From: an uncultured Oscillochloris sp.
GTDB lineage: Bacteria; Chloroflexota; Chloroflexia; Chloroflexales; Chloroflexaceae
Direction of reading: 5' to 3'
NCBI GenBank assembly: GCA_903877945.1
Contig: CAIRFY010000357.1
Location: 1 to 14,703 of the forward strand
DNA length: 14,703 nucleotides
Below are positions 1-7,095 of this stretch, in pieces. The notes below the pieces were generated by a model. The model searched no databases. It worked only from the letters and a program-made list of their open reading frames with translations, and was not told the origin of the DNA. The translations under genes were made by a program, and so were the position numbers. The stretch's first letter is position 1. The number at the start of each line of letters is the position of its first letter.

Positions 1-140
1 ACATTGTTCGCAATCAAAAATCCACAATCAAAAATCAAAAATCAGACATGCGCCCGTTTGATTTTTGATTGCGGATTATCACGACATTGTTCGCAATCAA
101 AAATCCACAATCAAAAATCAAAAATCAGACATGCGCCCGT
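1..140. repeat. 57-bp direct repeat (83-bp period), AT-rich, duplicating the phosphatase gene 3' end
   Basis: Positions 1-57 and 84-140 are identical by eye. The second copy contains the stop codon and last codons of the minus-strand phosphatase gene, so the first copy is a detached duplicate of that 3' end. The spacer (58-83) holds TTTGATTTTTGATTG at 57-71, the exact reverse complement of 25-39 and of 108-122. A minus-strand transcript leaving the phosphatase gene could therefore fold into an AT-rich hairpin. Related CAATC-rich heptamer-like sequence recurs at 7985-8017 and 8299-8320. The repeat may continue to the left of the window. Confidence 0.85.
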
Positions 141-1402
141 GCAATGATCACGCTAATATTATCCTTCCCGCCGCGCTGGTTTGCCAGGGCGATCAGCCGA
201 TCACAGACGCGAACCTCGCTGGCCTCGTCGATCACGATCTGCGCCAGTTCCGCGTCCTCCACGTGATTGTCGAGCCCGTCTGAGCAAAGCAGGAACACAT
301 CGCCGGGAGCCAGAGACTGGCTCAGCGTGTCCACATCCACCGTCGGGTCGGTGCCGAGCGAGCGATAGATCATATTGCGCTGCGGGTGAATACGGGCCTG
401 CGCAGGGGTCAGTTGGCCAATATCGACCAAGCGGGCCACCAAGCTGTGGTCAGCGGTGAGCTGCACCCACGTCCCGCCATCGCCGACGCCAGCGGGGTTG
501 ATCAGGTAGGCCCGGCTATCACCGACATGGGCGATATGAGCGCGTCGACCGGCCACCAGGGCCATTGTCAGCGTAGTGCCCATACCCCGTGCGCCGAGCG
601 TCACCCGCGAGCGCTCGTAGATCCGCCCGTTGGCCAGCAGCGCCACCCGGCGTAGCAGGTCGTGCCATGCCTCGTCGGCCACCGGCACCCCGGCGCTCAA
701 CGCATCCCGCAGCGCGGCCTTCACGATATCGGCGGCCATCTGCGAGGCCACCTCGCCGGACTCGTGCCCGCCCATCCCGTCGGCTACCAGTAGCAGGGTG
801 CCGATCTTGCCGTCAGAAGTGGCGAATTCACCGCTGTAACAGGTATCCTCGTTCACCTTACGCACCATACCGACATGGGTGCGTGCGGCCACTGACAAGC
901 TCAGAACAGGTGGTGGCTGCGGCATTGTCTGCGAACCGGGGCGCATAGGCGAGCCGCAGGCCACACAGTAGCGTGCGCCGCTGCGGTTGCCCCGCCCGCA
1001 GATTGGGCACGCCAGGGGTGCCACCCTGGTCGAGGGCAGCCGCGAGGTGATCCGCACCGTCTCGCGGCCGGCTATCATCTGCTGAGCCAGGCTATCGAGG
1101 ATGCGCGATAGCTCCTTGATCGCGGCGGCGGCCTGCTCACGGGCCACACCCTCGGACTGATCAAGACGCTGACGCCAGTAGAACACGCCCGACTCAACCA
1201 CTGCCAGCAGCTCACGCAGGCTCAGGCTGTCCGCCGAAATACGCAGGTGCCGACTTCCAGGCAGCATCACCTCATCGGAGACACCATCGTCGGGGGTAGG
1301 GGTACCGCAGCGCGGGCAGAACCGCATCCCGGTCGCCAAGGACGCACCGCAGTCCGTGCATGTCTGAGAGTCCGGTGTGGTCAACAGCGCCTCCGCACTC
1401 AA
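125..1402 (-). CDS. PP2C-family serine/threonine protein phosphatase with two zinc ribbons
   Basis: Predicted metal-dependent protein phosphatase (PPM/PP2C family), 425 aa, cytoplasmic, removing phosphate from Ser/Thr of protein substrates. The N-terminus has a CxxC..CxxC zinc ribbon (C15, C18, C29, C32). A helical linker (about 50-125) and a second zinc ribbon (C132, C135, C146, C149) follow. The catalytic domain spans about 168-425 with the family motifs NED (184-186), DGMGGH (208-213), GTT (275-277), HVGDSRAY (292-299), SDG (374-376) and DNIS (414-417), so the acidic metal ligands are present and the enzyme is probably active. The start is TTG at 1400-1402; the frame is open upstream only to a stop at 1436-1438 and contains no ATG, so the start is uncertain (another TTG lies at residue 7). 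The neighbouring divergent gene has two FHA domains, which bind phospho-threonine, and an identical style of zinc ribbon. This suggests that the phosphatase resets the signal the transporter reads. The stop codon lies inside a duplicated AT-rich repeat. Confidence 0.93.
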   Translation of the reverse strand: MSAEALLTTPDSQTCTDCGASLATGMRFCPRCGTPTPDDGVSDEVMLPGSRHLRISADSLSLRELLAVVESGVFYWRQRLDQSEGVAREQAAAAIKELSRILDSLAQQMIAGRETVRITSRLPSTRVAPLACPICGRGNRSGARYCVACGSPMRPGSQTMPQPPPVLSLSVAARTHVGMVRKVNEDTCYSGEFATSDGKIGTLLLVADGMGGHESGEVASQMAADIVKAALRDALSAGVPVADEAWHDLLRRVALLANGRIYERSRVTLGARGMGTTLTMALVAGRRAHIAHVGDSRAYLINPAGVGDGGTWVQLTADHSLVARLVDIGQLTPAQARIHPQRNMIYRSLGTDPTVDVDTLSQSLAPGDVFLLCSDGLDNHVEDAELAQIVIDEASEVRVCDRLIALANQRGGKDNISVIIARAHV

Positions 1403-1455
1403 TACATCACGCTGGCAGTTAGACGACAGACCGCACTACGAGGAAGCACTTCTGA

Positions 1456-1484
1456 TTGCAATCTGAGAGAACCTGTGCTATCAA
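1456..1484 (+). promoter_or_regulatory. Candidate promoter for the FHA-ABC transporter gene
   Basis: TTGCAA (1456-1461) is followed after exactly 17 bp by TATCAA (1479-1484), with an extended TGC just before it (1476-1478). The start of transcription would be near 1491. An AAAAGGAGGT tract at 1483-1492 looks like a perfect ribosome binding site but has no start codon at a usable distance. Confidence 0.4.
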
Positions 1485-1511
1485 AAGGAGGTATCGACCG
1501 GGGTCAGCCAA

Positions 1512-1520
1512 ATTATAGCA
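1512..1520 (-). promoter_or_regulatory. Candidate extended -10 promoter for the phosphatase gene
   Basis: On the minus strand this reads TGCTATAAT, a perfect -10 hexamer with the extended TGn motif. The -35 region is poor, as is common for extended -10 promoters. Transcription would start near 1505 and give a leader of about 100 nt before the TTG start. It faces the plus-strand promoter candidate at 1456-1484. Confidence 0.5.
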
Positions 1521-1521
1521 T

Positions 1522-1526
1522 AGGAG
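1522..1526 (+). promoter_or_regulatory. Ribosome binding site fixing the GTG start of the FHA-ABC gene
   Basis: AGGAG lies 9 nt before the GTG at 1536. It supports GTG rather than any downstream ATG, because the zinc-ribbon cysteines begin at residue 9. Confidence 0.65.
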
Positions 1527-1535
1527 CCGCGTAGC

Positions 1536-4142
1536 GTGTCGTCACCCGCATCCTCCCGTTGCATCCATTGTCAGGCACCGCTGAGCCGCCCCGACGCTCG
1601 TTTCTGCACCGCCTGCGGCAAGGCTCAGCCGACCCCAGCCACCACCGCCGTGCCGGTCGGCGTACCCCCTTCAACCATTGGCCTTGGTGCCATGCTTCAG
1701 ATCCAGGAGGACGGTCAGTCCCGCGATGTGCCCCTGTCCACAACCCTCGTCACCCTTGGGCGGGCCACAGATAATACGATGATCCTTGCCTCGCGCTTCG
1801 TCAGTGGGCACCACGCCCGCATCGAGCCGACGGGTTCCGGCCACCGGATTGTCGATGTTGGCTCGACCAACGGCATTCTTTACGAGGGCCAGCGCGTGCC
1901 CGGCCACGATATGTGCGATGGCGACGTGCTGCGGATCGGCGACCCGGCCACCGGCAGTTTCGTCACGCTCACCTACCGCAACGGGAGCGTCGTGCGTGCG
2001 CCTCTGGACAGCAAGGTGGCCCAGAGTTACACCCTCAACCCAAACGACCCGCAGATCACCATCGGTCGTGTTGGCTGCGATGTGCTGCTGGCGAACCCCC
2101 AGGTTTCGCGCTTCCATGCTCAGATCGACCGCGCCACCGGCGGGGCGGCTATCCTGCGCGATGCCGGTAGTAGCAATGGTACGTTTGTGAACGGCCAGCG
2201 CCTGAGCGGCCCCCACACGCTGCACCCGAGCGATGTCATCCAGATCGGGGCGTTCAAACTGATCTACAACGTCACCAGCCTGGATCAGTATGACCAGCAA
2301 GGTGCCTTACGCATCGACGCCCGTGGTCTGTCTCGCACCGTCGCCCGTGGCGGTCAGCAGCGGATGATTCTCAACGATGTCTCGCTCAGCATCGCCCCAC
2401 GCGAGTTTGTGGCCCTCGTCGGCGGCAGCGGTACGGGCAAAAGTACCCTGATGAAAGCCCTCTGCGGCTACGTCCCTGCCACCTCCGGTCAGGTGCTGGT
2501 CAACGGCGATGACTTCTACCGCAACTTCGACGCCTACCGCACGGTGCTTGGCTATGTCCCCCAAGATGACATCCTTCACCGCACGCTGCCCGTCGGTCGT
2601 GCCTTGGGCTACGCGGCACGCCTGCGCCTGCCCACCGACACCGCCGAGAGCGAGATCAATAGCCGCATTACCCGCGTCCTCGATGATGTCGAGATGGCCC
2701 CCCATCGCGACAAGTTGGTCGAAAACCTCTCTGGCGGCCAGCGCAAGCGGGTCAGCATCGGGGCTGAGTTGCTGGCTGACCCAAGCCTCTTCTTCCTCGA
2801 TGAGCCCACCAGCGGACTCGACCCCGGCCTTGAGAAGAAGATGATGTACACCCTGCGCCGCCTCGCCGATAGTGGACGCACGGTGATTTTGGTCACCCAC
2901 GCCACCGCCAACATTACCCAGTGCGACCACGTGATCTTCATGGCGACCGGGCGTATGGTCTATTTCGGGCCACCGACCGAAGCCCTCGCCTTCTTCAACG
3001 TCACCGGCGGCGATTTCGCGGACATCTACACCAAGCTAGAGGGCCAGGCCGACCCACAAAGCCCGATTGTCCAGCGCGATCTCCAGGGCGAGTATGGCGC
3101 GTGGGCAACGGCGAACCCTGGCGCAACGACTCCGCCAAGCCTCGGCGAGCTCTGGGAGATGAAATTTCGCGCCTCGGCATCCTACCACCGCTATGTCGTA
3201 GGCCGACTGGGCCAGACTCCGCAGACTCCGCAGACTCCGCATCCCGTCGTGGCCCCGCAGCGCCGGAACAAAGTCTCGCCCCTGCGCCAGTTTGGCATCC
3301 TCACTCGTCGCTACTTCGACCTGACCCTGCAAGATCGCCGCAACCTGCTCATCCTGCTATTTCAGGCTCCCATCGTCGCCCTGCTACTGCTACTCGTGGC
3401 CCGCAGCGACGCCCTCACCGGTACGCAGGTCGCCGACCTGATTCAGCGCAGCGAGGCCAAAAAGGTACTGTTTATGCTGGCCACAGTCAGCGTCTGGTTC
3501 GGGATCATCAACGCTGCCCGTGAGATTACCAAAGAACTGCCGATCTTTCAGCGCGAGCGCCTGGTGAACCTGCGCATCGGGCCGTACCTGCTCTCGAAGG
3601 TGGTCGTCCTCAGCGTCCTGATCATCGCCCAGACCCTGGTGCTGCTCGGAATCGTCGCCCTCAAAGTCAGATTCCCTACCGACACCGGCGTACTCCTGCC
3701 GCCCCTGGTCGAAACCTTCATCACCCTGCTGCTCACCGCCCTTACCGGCATGGCCCTCGGCCTCGTGATCAGTGCTGCCTCCGACAGCGGTGACCGGGCG
3801 ATCAGCATCGTACCCCTGGCGCTCATCCCGCAGATCCTCTTTGCTGGCCTGATCTTTAAGATCGAAGGACTGGCAACACCCCTCTCCTGGCTCACGATCA
3901 GCCGCTGGTCGATGGACGCGCTCGGCATCAGCGCCGATCTGAATAGCCTGTGCAATCTGCCCAATACCAACGGCGCTGGCAGTATTCCGGCTGGCTGCGC
4001 ACCCGGCTTTCTAGATGCCGAGGTGAGCTTCACCCATAGCCCCGATGTCCTTCTTGGGCGCTGGGGCGCGATGCTGCTCTACACCCTGATCTGCCTCGGG
4101 ATCACGGCGTGGCTCCTGCATCGCCGCGACCGCCAAATTTGA
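1536..4142 (+). CDS. Zinc ribbon-FHA-FHA-ABC ATPase-permease fusion (ABCG/White-type exporter)
   Basis: An 868-aa half-transporter with an N-terminal signalling module, predicted in the cytoplasmic membrane. Order: zinc ribbon (C9, C12, C24, C27); FHA1 (about 55-130: G75-R76, S90xxH93, N112-G113); FHA2 (about 155-235: G177-R178, S191xxH194, N214-G215); ABC ATPase (about 255-490) with Walker A GGSGTGKST (296-304), signature LSGGQ (398-402), Walker B ending D422-E423, and the switch histidine H455. A linker contains a QTP triple repeat. The ABC-2 type permease has six likely spans near 603-621, 645-662, 687-708, 724-748, 756-774 and 844-862. All ATPase and FHA signature residues are present. 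ATPase-before-permease order is typical of the ABCG class, which dimerises; the substrate cannot be told from sequence. FHA domains bind phospho-threonine, so phosphorylation by a Ser/Thr kinase not in this window probably controls transport or assembly. The divergent PP2C gene is the likely opposing enzyme. Confidence 0.95.
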   Translation: MSSPASSRCIHCQAPLSRPDARFCTACGKAQPTPATTAVPVGVPPSTIGLGAMLQIQEDGQSRDVPLSTTLVTLGRATDNTMILASRFVSGHHARIEPTGSGHRIVDVGSTNGILYEGQRVPGHDMCDGDVLRIGDPATGSFVTLTYRNGSVVRAPLDSKVAQSYTLNPNDPQITIGRVGCDVLLANPQVSRFHAQIDRATGGAAILRDAGSSNGTFVNGQRLSGPHTLHPSDVIQIGAFKLIYNVTSLDQYDQQGALRIDARGLSRTVARGGQQRMILNDVSLSIAPREFVALVGGSGTGKSTLMKALCGYVPATSGQVLVNGDDFYRNFDAYRTVLGYVPQDDILHRTLPVGRALGYAARLRLPTDTAESEINSRITRVLDDVEMAPHRDKLVENLSGGQRKRVSIGAELLADPSLFFLDEPTSGLDPGLEKKMMYTLRRLADSGRTVILVTHATANITQCDHVIFMATGRMVYFGPPTEALAFFNVTGGDFADIYTKLEGQADPQSPIVQRDLQGEYGAWATANPGATTPPSLGELWEMKFRASASYHRYVVGRLGQTPQTPQTPHPVVAPQRRNKVSPLRQFGILTRRYFDLTLQDRRNLLILLFQAPIVALLLLLVARSDALTGTQVADLIQRSEAKKVLFMLATVSVWFGIINAAREITKELPIFQRERLVNLRIGPYLLSKVVVLSVLIIAQTLVLLGIVALKVRFPTDTGVLLPPLVETFITLLLTALTGMALGLVISAASDSGDRAISIVPLALIPQILFAGLIFKIEGLATPLSWLTISRWSMDALGISADLNSLCNLPNTNGAGSIPAGCAPGFLDAEVSFTHSPDVLLGRWGAMLLYTLICLGITAWLLHRRDRQI
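3213..3239 (+). repeat. In-frame 9-bp tandem repeat (3 units) in the ABC protein linker
   Basis: CAGACTCCG occurs three times without a break, encoding Gln-Thr-Pro three times. It lies between the ATPase and the first membrane span, where length change should be tolerated. The threonines could be phosphorylated, but that is speculation. Confidence 0.9.
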
Positions 4143-4167
4143 TTATATTTCCAAGACGCCCCCATTT

Positions 4168-4281
4168 CCCCTGTGCATGATATACGCACTTCAAGCGGCT
4201 TCATGCCGTCTTGATGCTTCGTAACATAGTTTCTTACCCCTGTGCATGGCCTTGACAGGGGTTATTTTTGTGGCGTATAAT
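4168..4281 (+). promoter_or_regulatory. Consensus sigma70 promoter with an upstream 12-bp direct repeat
   Basis: TTGACA (4252-4257) and TATAAT (4276-4281) are both perfect consensus hexamers, with an 18-bp spacer, followed by a leader of about 80 nt to the regulator gene. CCCCTGTGCATG occurs twice, at 4168-4179 and 4237-4248. The second copy ends 3 bp before the -35 box, which suits a regulator binding site, possibly for the XRE-cupin protein itself. Nothing else in the gap 4143-4370 looks coding; a weak short stem (CGGC/GCCG) lies near 4195-4210. Confidence 0.8.
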
Positions 4282-4370
4282 ACAAATTGGGTGATCACGT
4301 TATCAACCATTGTAGCCCAGATCATACCTATTGACAGCACATTATTTCGTCCAGCAAAGGCAGTAAACAT

Positions 4371-4916
4371 ATGTCACTCGGACAAAAAATCGGCCGCCTC
4401 CGGCAGGAGCGCGGCCTCACGCTACAAGAAGTATCCGATGGCTCTGGACTGACGCCGTCATTCCTCAGCCGCCTTGAGCGCGATAAAGTCAATATTTCAG
4501 TGGCGAATCTGCGCAAACTCGCACAGTTCTTCAGTGTACAGATGACCCACTTTTTCGAGGGCGAGGACAACCAGCATGCGGGGCAGGTTCTCACCCCCGC
4601 CAACCGCGTGCGCCTGAGCCTCGACGATGCGCCCGTACAGGTCTACACGCTGCTTCCGCCAAACAGCGAGATCGATGCCCGCATGATCGAGGCTCGTCCC
4701 GGCGGAGGTCAGCAGGGCTTCTCTGGGCGCGGCAGCCAGATGATCCTGGTCATCCAGGGCCAGTTGCACTACGCCCTTGGCGACGAGGAGTACACGCTCA
4801 ATACGGGCGACACCCTGTTTTACCACGACGATATGGCCCATAGTTGGGTGAATACCGGCGATGCTCCGGCTACCGTGCTGACGGTGAGCGTCATCGTCGG
4901 ACGCGAGGATCGCTAA
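4371..4916 (+). CDS. XRE-family transcriptional regulator with C-terminal cupin domain
   Basis: A 181-aa DNA-binding regulator of the HTH-cupin type, a class that usually controls small-molecule metabolism or transport genes. Residues about 5-60 form a Cro/C1-type helix-turn-helix (LTLQEVSDGSGLTPSFLSRLE), and about 105-175 a small beta-barrel cupin (Cupin_2) with the typical GxxxYxLxxGD stretch near 137-147 and a following YHDDMAHSW segment, where metal- or ligand-binding histidines often sit. AAAGG at 4356-4360 lies 10 nt before the ATG. The gene follows a perfect consensus promoter and ends 7 nt before the AI-2E permease gene, so the two are co-transcribed. The regulator probably controls its own operon in response to a ligand of the cupin pocket. 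The ligand is unknown. Confidence 0.92.
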   Translation: MSLGQKIGRLRQERGLTLQEVSDGSGLTPSFLSRLERDKVNISVANLRKLAQFFSVQMTHFFEGEDNQHAGQVLTPANRVRLSLDDAPVQVYTLLPPNSEIDARMIEARPGGGQQGFSGRGSQMILVIQGQLHYALGDEEYTLNTGDTLFYHDDMAHSWVNTGDAPATVLTVSVIVGREDR

Positions 4917-4923
4917 CCTCGCT

Positions 4924-6129
4924 ATGATGACACTCGTATCCCGCATAACACCACGTCGGGCCGCACGCTGGGTACTGGTACTCGGCGCGATCTACGGGGT
5001 CGGCTGGCTGCTCTGGGCAGCCAGCAGTGCCCTCACGCCCTTCATTATCGGGATTGTCCTCGCGTATCTGCTGTTGCCCCTGGTGAACCGGATCAACGCA
5101 CAGCAGCCGCGCTGGATCGCCATTCTGCTCGTCTATCTGGGCAGCTTCGCCATCCTGTTCGGCTTCTTCGCCTATCTTGTCCCGCCACTGATCGACCAGA
5201 TCAACCAACTCCTCGGTGCCATCCCCAACATCGCACAGATCCAGCAGTGGTCATCCTTGGTGATGGAGAAGTACCAGCAGATGCTCACCACACTGCCGAC
5301 CGGCGTGCGTAGCACGGTGGAGCAGAGCGTCTCTAGTATCGTTAATAACGGCCTGAACACCCTACGCGCCAACTTCGTCAGCTACCTCCAGGGGATCGGC
5401 GTCTTCCTGCTCGACAGCATCCTCTCGGTGGTCAACACCGTCACGTTCCTCATGGGCTTCTTCCTCATCCCGTTCTGGCTCTTCTATGTGCTGATGGATC
5501 AGCACGCCGGGGCTGAGGCGCTCAACCGGATACTGCCCACCTGGCTACGCGACGACTTCTGGGCGCTGGTGGCGATCATCGATCACGATGCGAGCAGCTA
5601 TGTGCGCGGCCAGATCATCCTCGGACTTGCCGTAGGCACGGCCGCCGGGGTCGGCCTGATCATCCTAGAGCTGTTCGGCATGCGAATAAACTACATCCTG
5701 CTGCTCGCTGTGATCGCCGCTATCACCGAACTCATTCCGGTGATCGGGCCAATTATCGGCGCAGTGCCGGCTGTGATCCTCGGCTTTATTGACTCGCCCA
5801 CCACCGGCATCGCGGTTCTCATCCTCTACATCGCCATCCAGCAGCTTGAAAATAACTTCCTCGTGCCCCGGATCGTGGGCGATAGCGTCGGTCTGCACCC
5901 GTCGATCCTGATGGTGCTACTCGTGGTCTGCTCGCAGGTCTTTGGACTGGCCGGGGCGATCCTCTCGGCACCTACGGGCGCTATCGCCCGCGATGTGTTC
6001 AGCTACCTCTACGGACGCCTCTGCGAGCCGCCCCAGCCCGCCGGGTTGCTCCCCGAGCGCGTCCGCGCTAAGCCGGTGCCTTCGCCAAAAAGGGCTGCTC
6101 GCAGAAACGCTAAGCGTCCTGTCGGCTGA
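4924..6129 (+). CDS. AI-2E family (UPF0118) membrane permease
   Basis: A 401-aa polytopic membrane protein of the AI-2E family. The family includes the proposed AI-2 exporter TqsA and Na+/H+ antiporter-like members, so the substrate should not be assumed. Predicted spans lie near 16-36, 38-56, 65-88, 155-190, 230-252, 255-290, 293-308 and 325-350. The soluble loop (about 90-150) between the N-terminal spans and the rest is typical. The conserved C-terminal signatures PVIGPIIGAVPA (272-283) and QQLENNFLVPRIVG (306-319) are present. The tail (376-401) is strongly basic. The ATG follows the regulator stop codon by 7 nt and has only a weak GAGG upstream, so translation may be coupled. The TGA stop lies inside the first bases of a long terminator hairpin. 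Confidence 0.93.
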   Translation: MMTLVSRITPRRAARWVLVLGAIYGVGWLLWAASSALTPFIIGIVLAYLLLPLVNRINAQQPRWIAILLVYLGSFAILFGFFAYLVPPLIDQINQLLGAIPNIAQIQQWSSLVMEKYQQMLTTLPTGVRSTVEQSVSSIVNNGLNTLRANFVSYLQGIGVFLLDSILSVVNTVTFLMGFFLIPFWLFYVLMDQHAGAEALNRILPTWLRDDFWALVAIIDHDASSYVRGQIILGLAVGTAAGVGLIILELFGMRINYILLLAVIAAITELIPVIGPIIGAVPAVILGFIDSPTTGIAVLILYIAIQQLENNFLVPRIVGDSVGLHPSILMVLLVVCSQVFGLAGAILSAPTGAIARDVFSYLYGRLCEPPQPAGLLPERVRAKPVPSPKRAARRNAKRPVG

Positions 6130-6183
6130 TTCTAAAAAGGTAGGATGGAGGGTTTATCCTCCATCCTACCTTTTTAGAATCAG
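6126..6183. terminator. Perfect 26-bp hairpin, bidirectional terminator between convergent genes
   Basis: 6126-6151 pairs without mismatch with 6158-6183 around a 6-nt loop (GTTTAT). The arms contain AAAAA (6134-6138) and TTTTT (6171-6175), so a terminator-like U run is available in both directions. It separates the plus-strand AI-2E gene, whose stop codon lies in the left arm, from the minus-strand HD gene ending at 6199. Because the U run lies within the arm rather than after it, only the inner GC-richer stem would act as the termination hairpin. Confidence 0.85.
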
Positions 6184-6198
6184 TTGCGTGCTGCGGCC

Positions 6199-6735
6199 CT
6201 ATGTCGTCCGGCTGAACCCATGCTGACCGATACTCCGCCAGAACCGACTGAGTCGGCGGTGGCGGCGGCGGCGTGGCGTGTAGAACGGGTCGGTCTGAGA
6301 GAGGCTCCGCCGCACCCGCAGGCTACGCCCGGTGAACAGCCCGCCCAGAAAGGCGGTCATATCGGTGAGCGAGGCGATCTTATCCGCCACCACCAGCACC
6401 CAGCCCTCGCGGGTGGTTGGCCGTGGCCCGAGCGGGTACATGTGGCTGATGATCGCCCGAGAAACCTCGGCGGGCTCGCCCAGAGACGCCGCAATCTCGG
6501 CGGCAATCGCGCCGTGGTTGGCCAATGTGCCCAGTCGTGAGTCGAGATCATGGAGGATGGCGGCCCGCGCACAGGTGCGGCGGTCGGCCCGGAACAGGCG
6601 GGCGATCCGATACGAGTAGCGCACAACCCGCATCATGTGATCATGCTTGGGGATGCTGTGATGCATGTGGTGGCGCGTCTCCACAACACGTGGGTGAGAG
6701 AGCAGATCCGCGATGACGGTCTGGTACTGGTACAT
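6199..6735 (-). CDS. Small HD-domain protein (putative metal-dependent phosphohydrolase)
   Basis: A 178-aa protein with an HD-superfamily pattern: HDH (31-33), the HD doublet in ILHDLD (H62-D63), further histidines H74 and H98 (SHMYP), and a late aspartate D118 in VADKIAS. These match the usual H..HD..H..H..D metal ligands, so hydrolysis of a phosphate ester or nucleotide is likely but the substrate is unknown. The C-terminal tail (about 154-170) is unusually basic (PRRRRHRR), which could bind nucleic acid or membrane. GAGGAGA (plus-strand 6741-6747) lies 5 nt before the ATG and supports the start. The gene is monocistronic and converges with the AI-2E operon across the hairpin. Confidence 0.85.
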   Translation of the reverse strand: MYQYQTVIADLLSHPRVVETRHHMHHSIPKHDHMMRVVRYSYRIARLFRADRRTCARAAILHDLDSRLGTLANHGAIAAEIAASLGEPAEVSRAIISHMYPLGPRPTTREGWVLVVADKIASLTDMTAFLGGLFTGRSLRVRRSLSQTDPFYTPRRRRHRRLSRFWRSIGQHGFSRTT

Positions 6736-7011
6736 CCCGTTCTCCTCGGCCTGTGTTCCTAACTAATGATCATGCGTTATTGCACCGCCATTGGTTGTAT
6801 CCCCATTGTACCACTGCCCTGTATCACGGAGCCTCCCCGGCTGGCGACTGACGTCGCGCCGGGGGGCGCGCTGCGCCGGGCGTCGGCCTCCGCCGACGCA
6901 GGATCTGGAGAGCATAAGTAACGCTGTCACCCTGAGCGAAGCGAAGCGTCCCGACCGGGATTTTTCACGTCGCTCAGAATGACAGGACGCCTCACGTGAC
7001 GGCTTATTTCT
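6736..7011. other. Non-coding gap rich in palindromes
   Basis: No credible gene. It holds an 8-bp hairpin with a 4-nt loop at 6880-6899 (GCGTCGGC / GCCGACGC) within a very GC-rich stretch from 6850, then an inverted repeat at 6924-6985. The promoter of the minus-strand HD gene must lie near 6750-6790, but I see no convincing hexamers. Confidence 0.6.
6924..6985. repeat. 62-bp inverted-repeat element (CTGTCA..CTGAGCGA ends)
   Basis: The left arm CTGTCACCCTGAGCGA and right arm TCGCTCAGAATGACAG are complementary except at two positions. Those become G-U pairs if the minus strand is transcribed, so the minus-strand RNA would form a continuous 16-bp stem. A small inner palindrome (TCCCG / CGGGA) sits in the loop. 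Repeats beginning TGTCA..CTGAGCGAAGCGAAG are familiar from intergenic regions of many bacteria. Function unknown. Confidence 0.7.
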
Positions 7012-7022
7012 TTGCAATTACT

Positions 7023-7051
7023 GTGCAAATGTGTTGCAAATGTGGTATGCT
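7023..7051 (+). promoter_or_regulatory. Candidate extended -10 promoter with phased direct repeat, upstream of the hydrolase
   Basis: GTGCAA (7023-7028), 17 bp, then TATGCT (7046-7051) preceded by TGG. TGCAAATGTG is repeated at 7024-7033 and 7035-7044, start-to-start spacing 11 bp, about one DNA turn, across the -35 and spacer. That is a plausible operator. Confidence 0.45.
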
Positions 7052-7095
7052 ACAGAGACAATTGCATCACACGCACCCCACATAAGGATGCCACC

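Noticed and set aside
1671..2930. Two long minus-strand open frames (about 207-209 codons) opposite the ABC gene
   Set aside because: They lie wholly antisense to well-supported FHA and ATPase domains and their translations show no domain; open antisense frames are common in GC-rich genes.
4331..4336. Second TTGACA as a promoter for the XRE-cupin gene
   Set aside because: No acceptable -10 hexamer at 16-18 bp; the consensus promoter at 4252-4281 explains transcription.
4924..6129. Quorum sensing by AI-2 transport
   Set aside because: The AI-2E family name does not prove the substrate, and no LuxS or Lsr gene is present in the window.
6184..6762. Plus-strand open frames opposite the HD gene
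   Set aside because: The minus-strand HD motifs and ribosome site are convincing; the plus frames show no domain.
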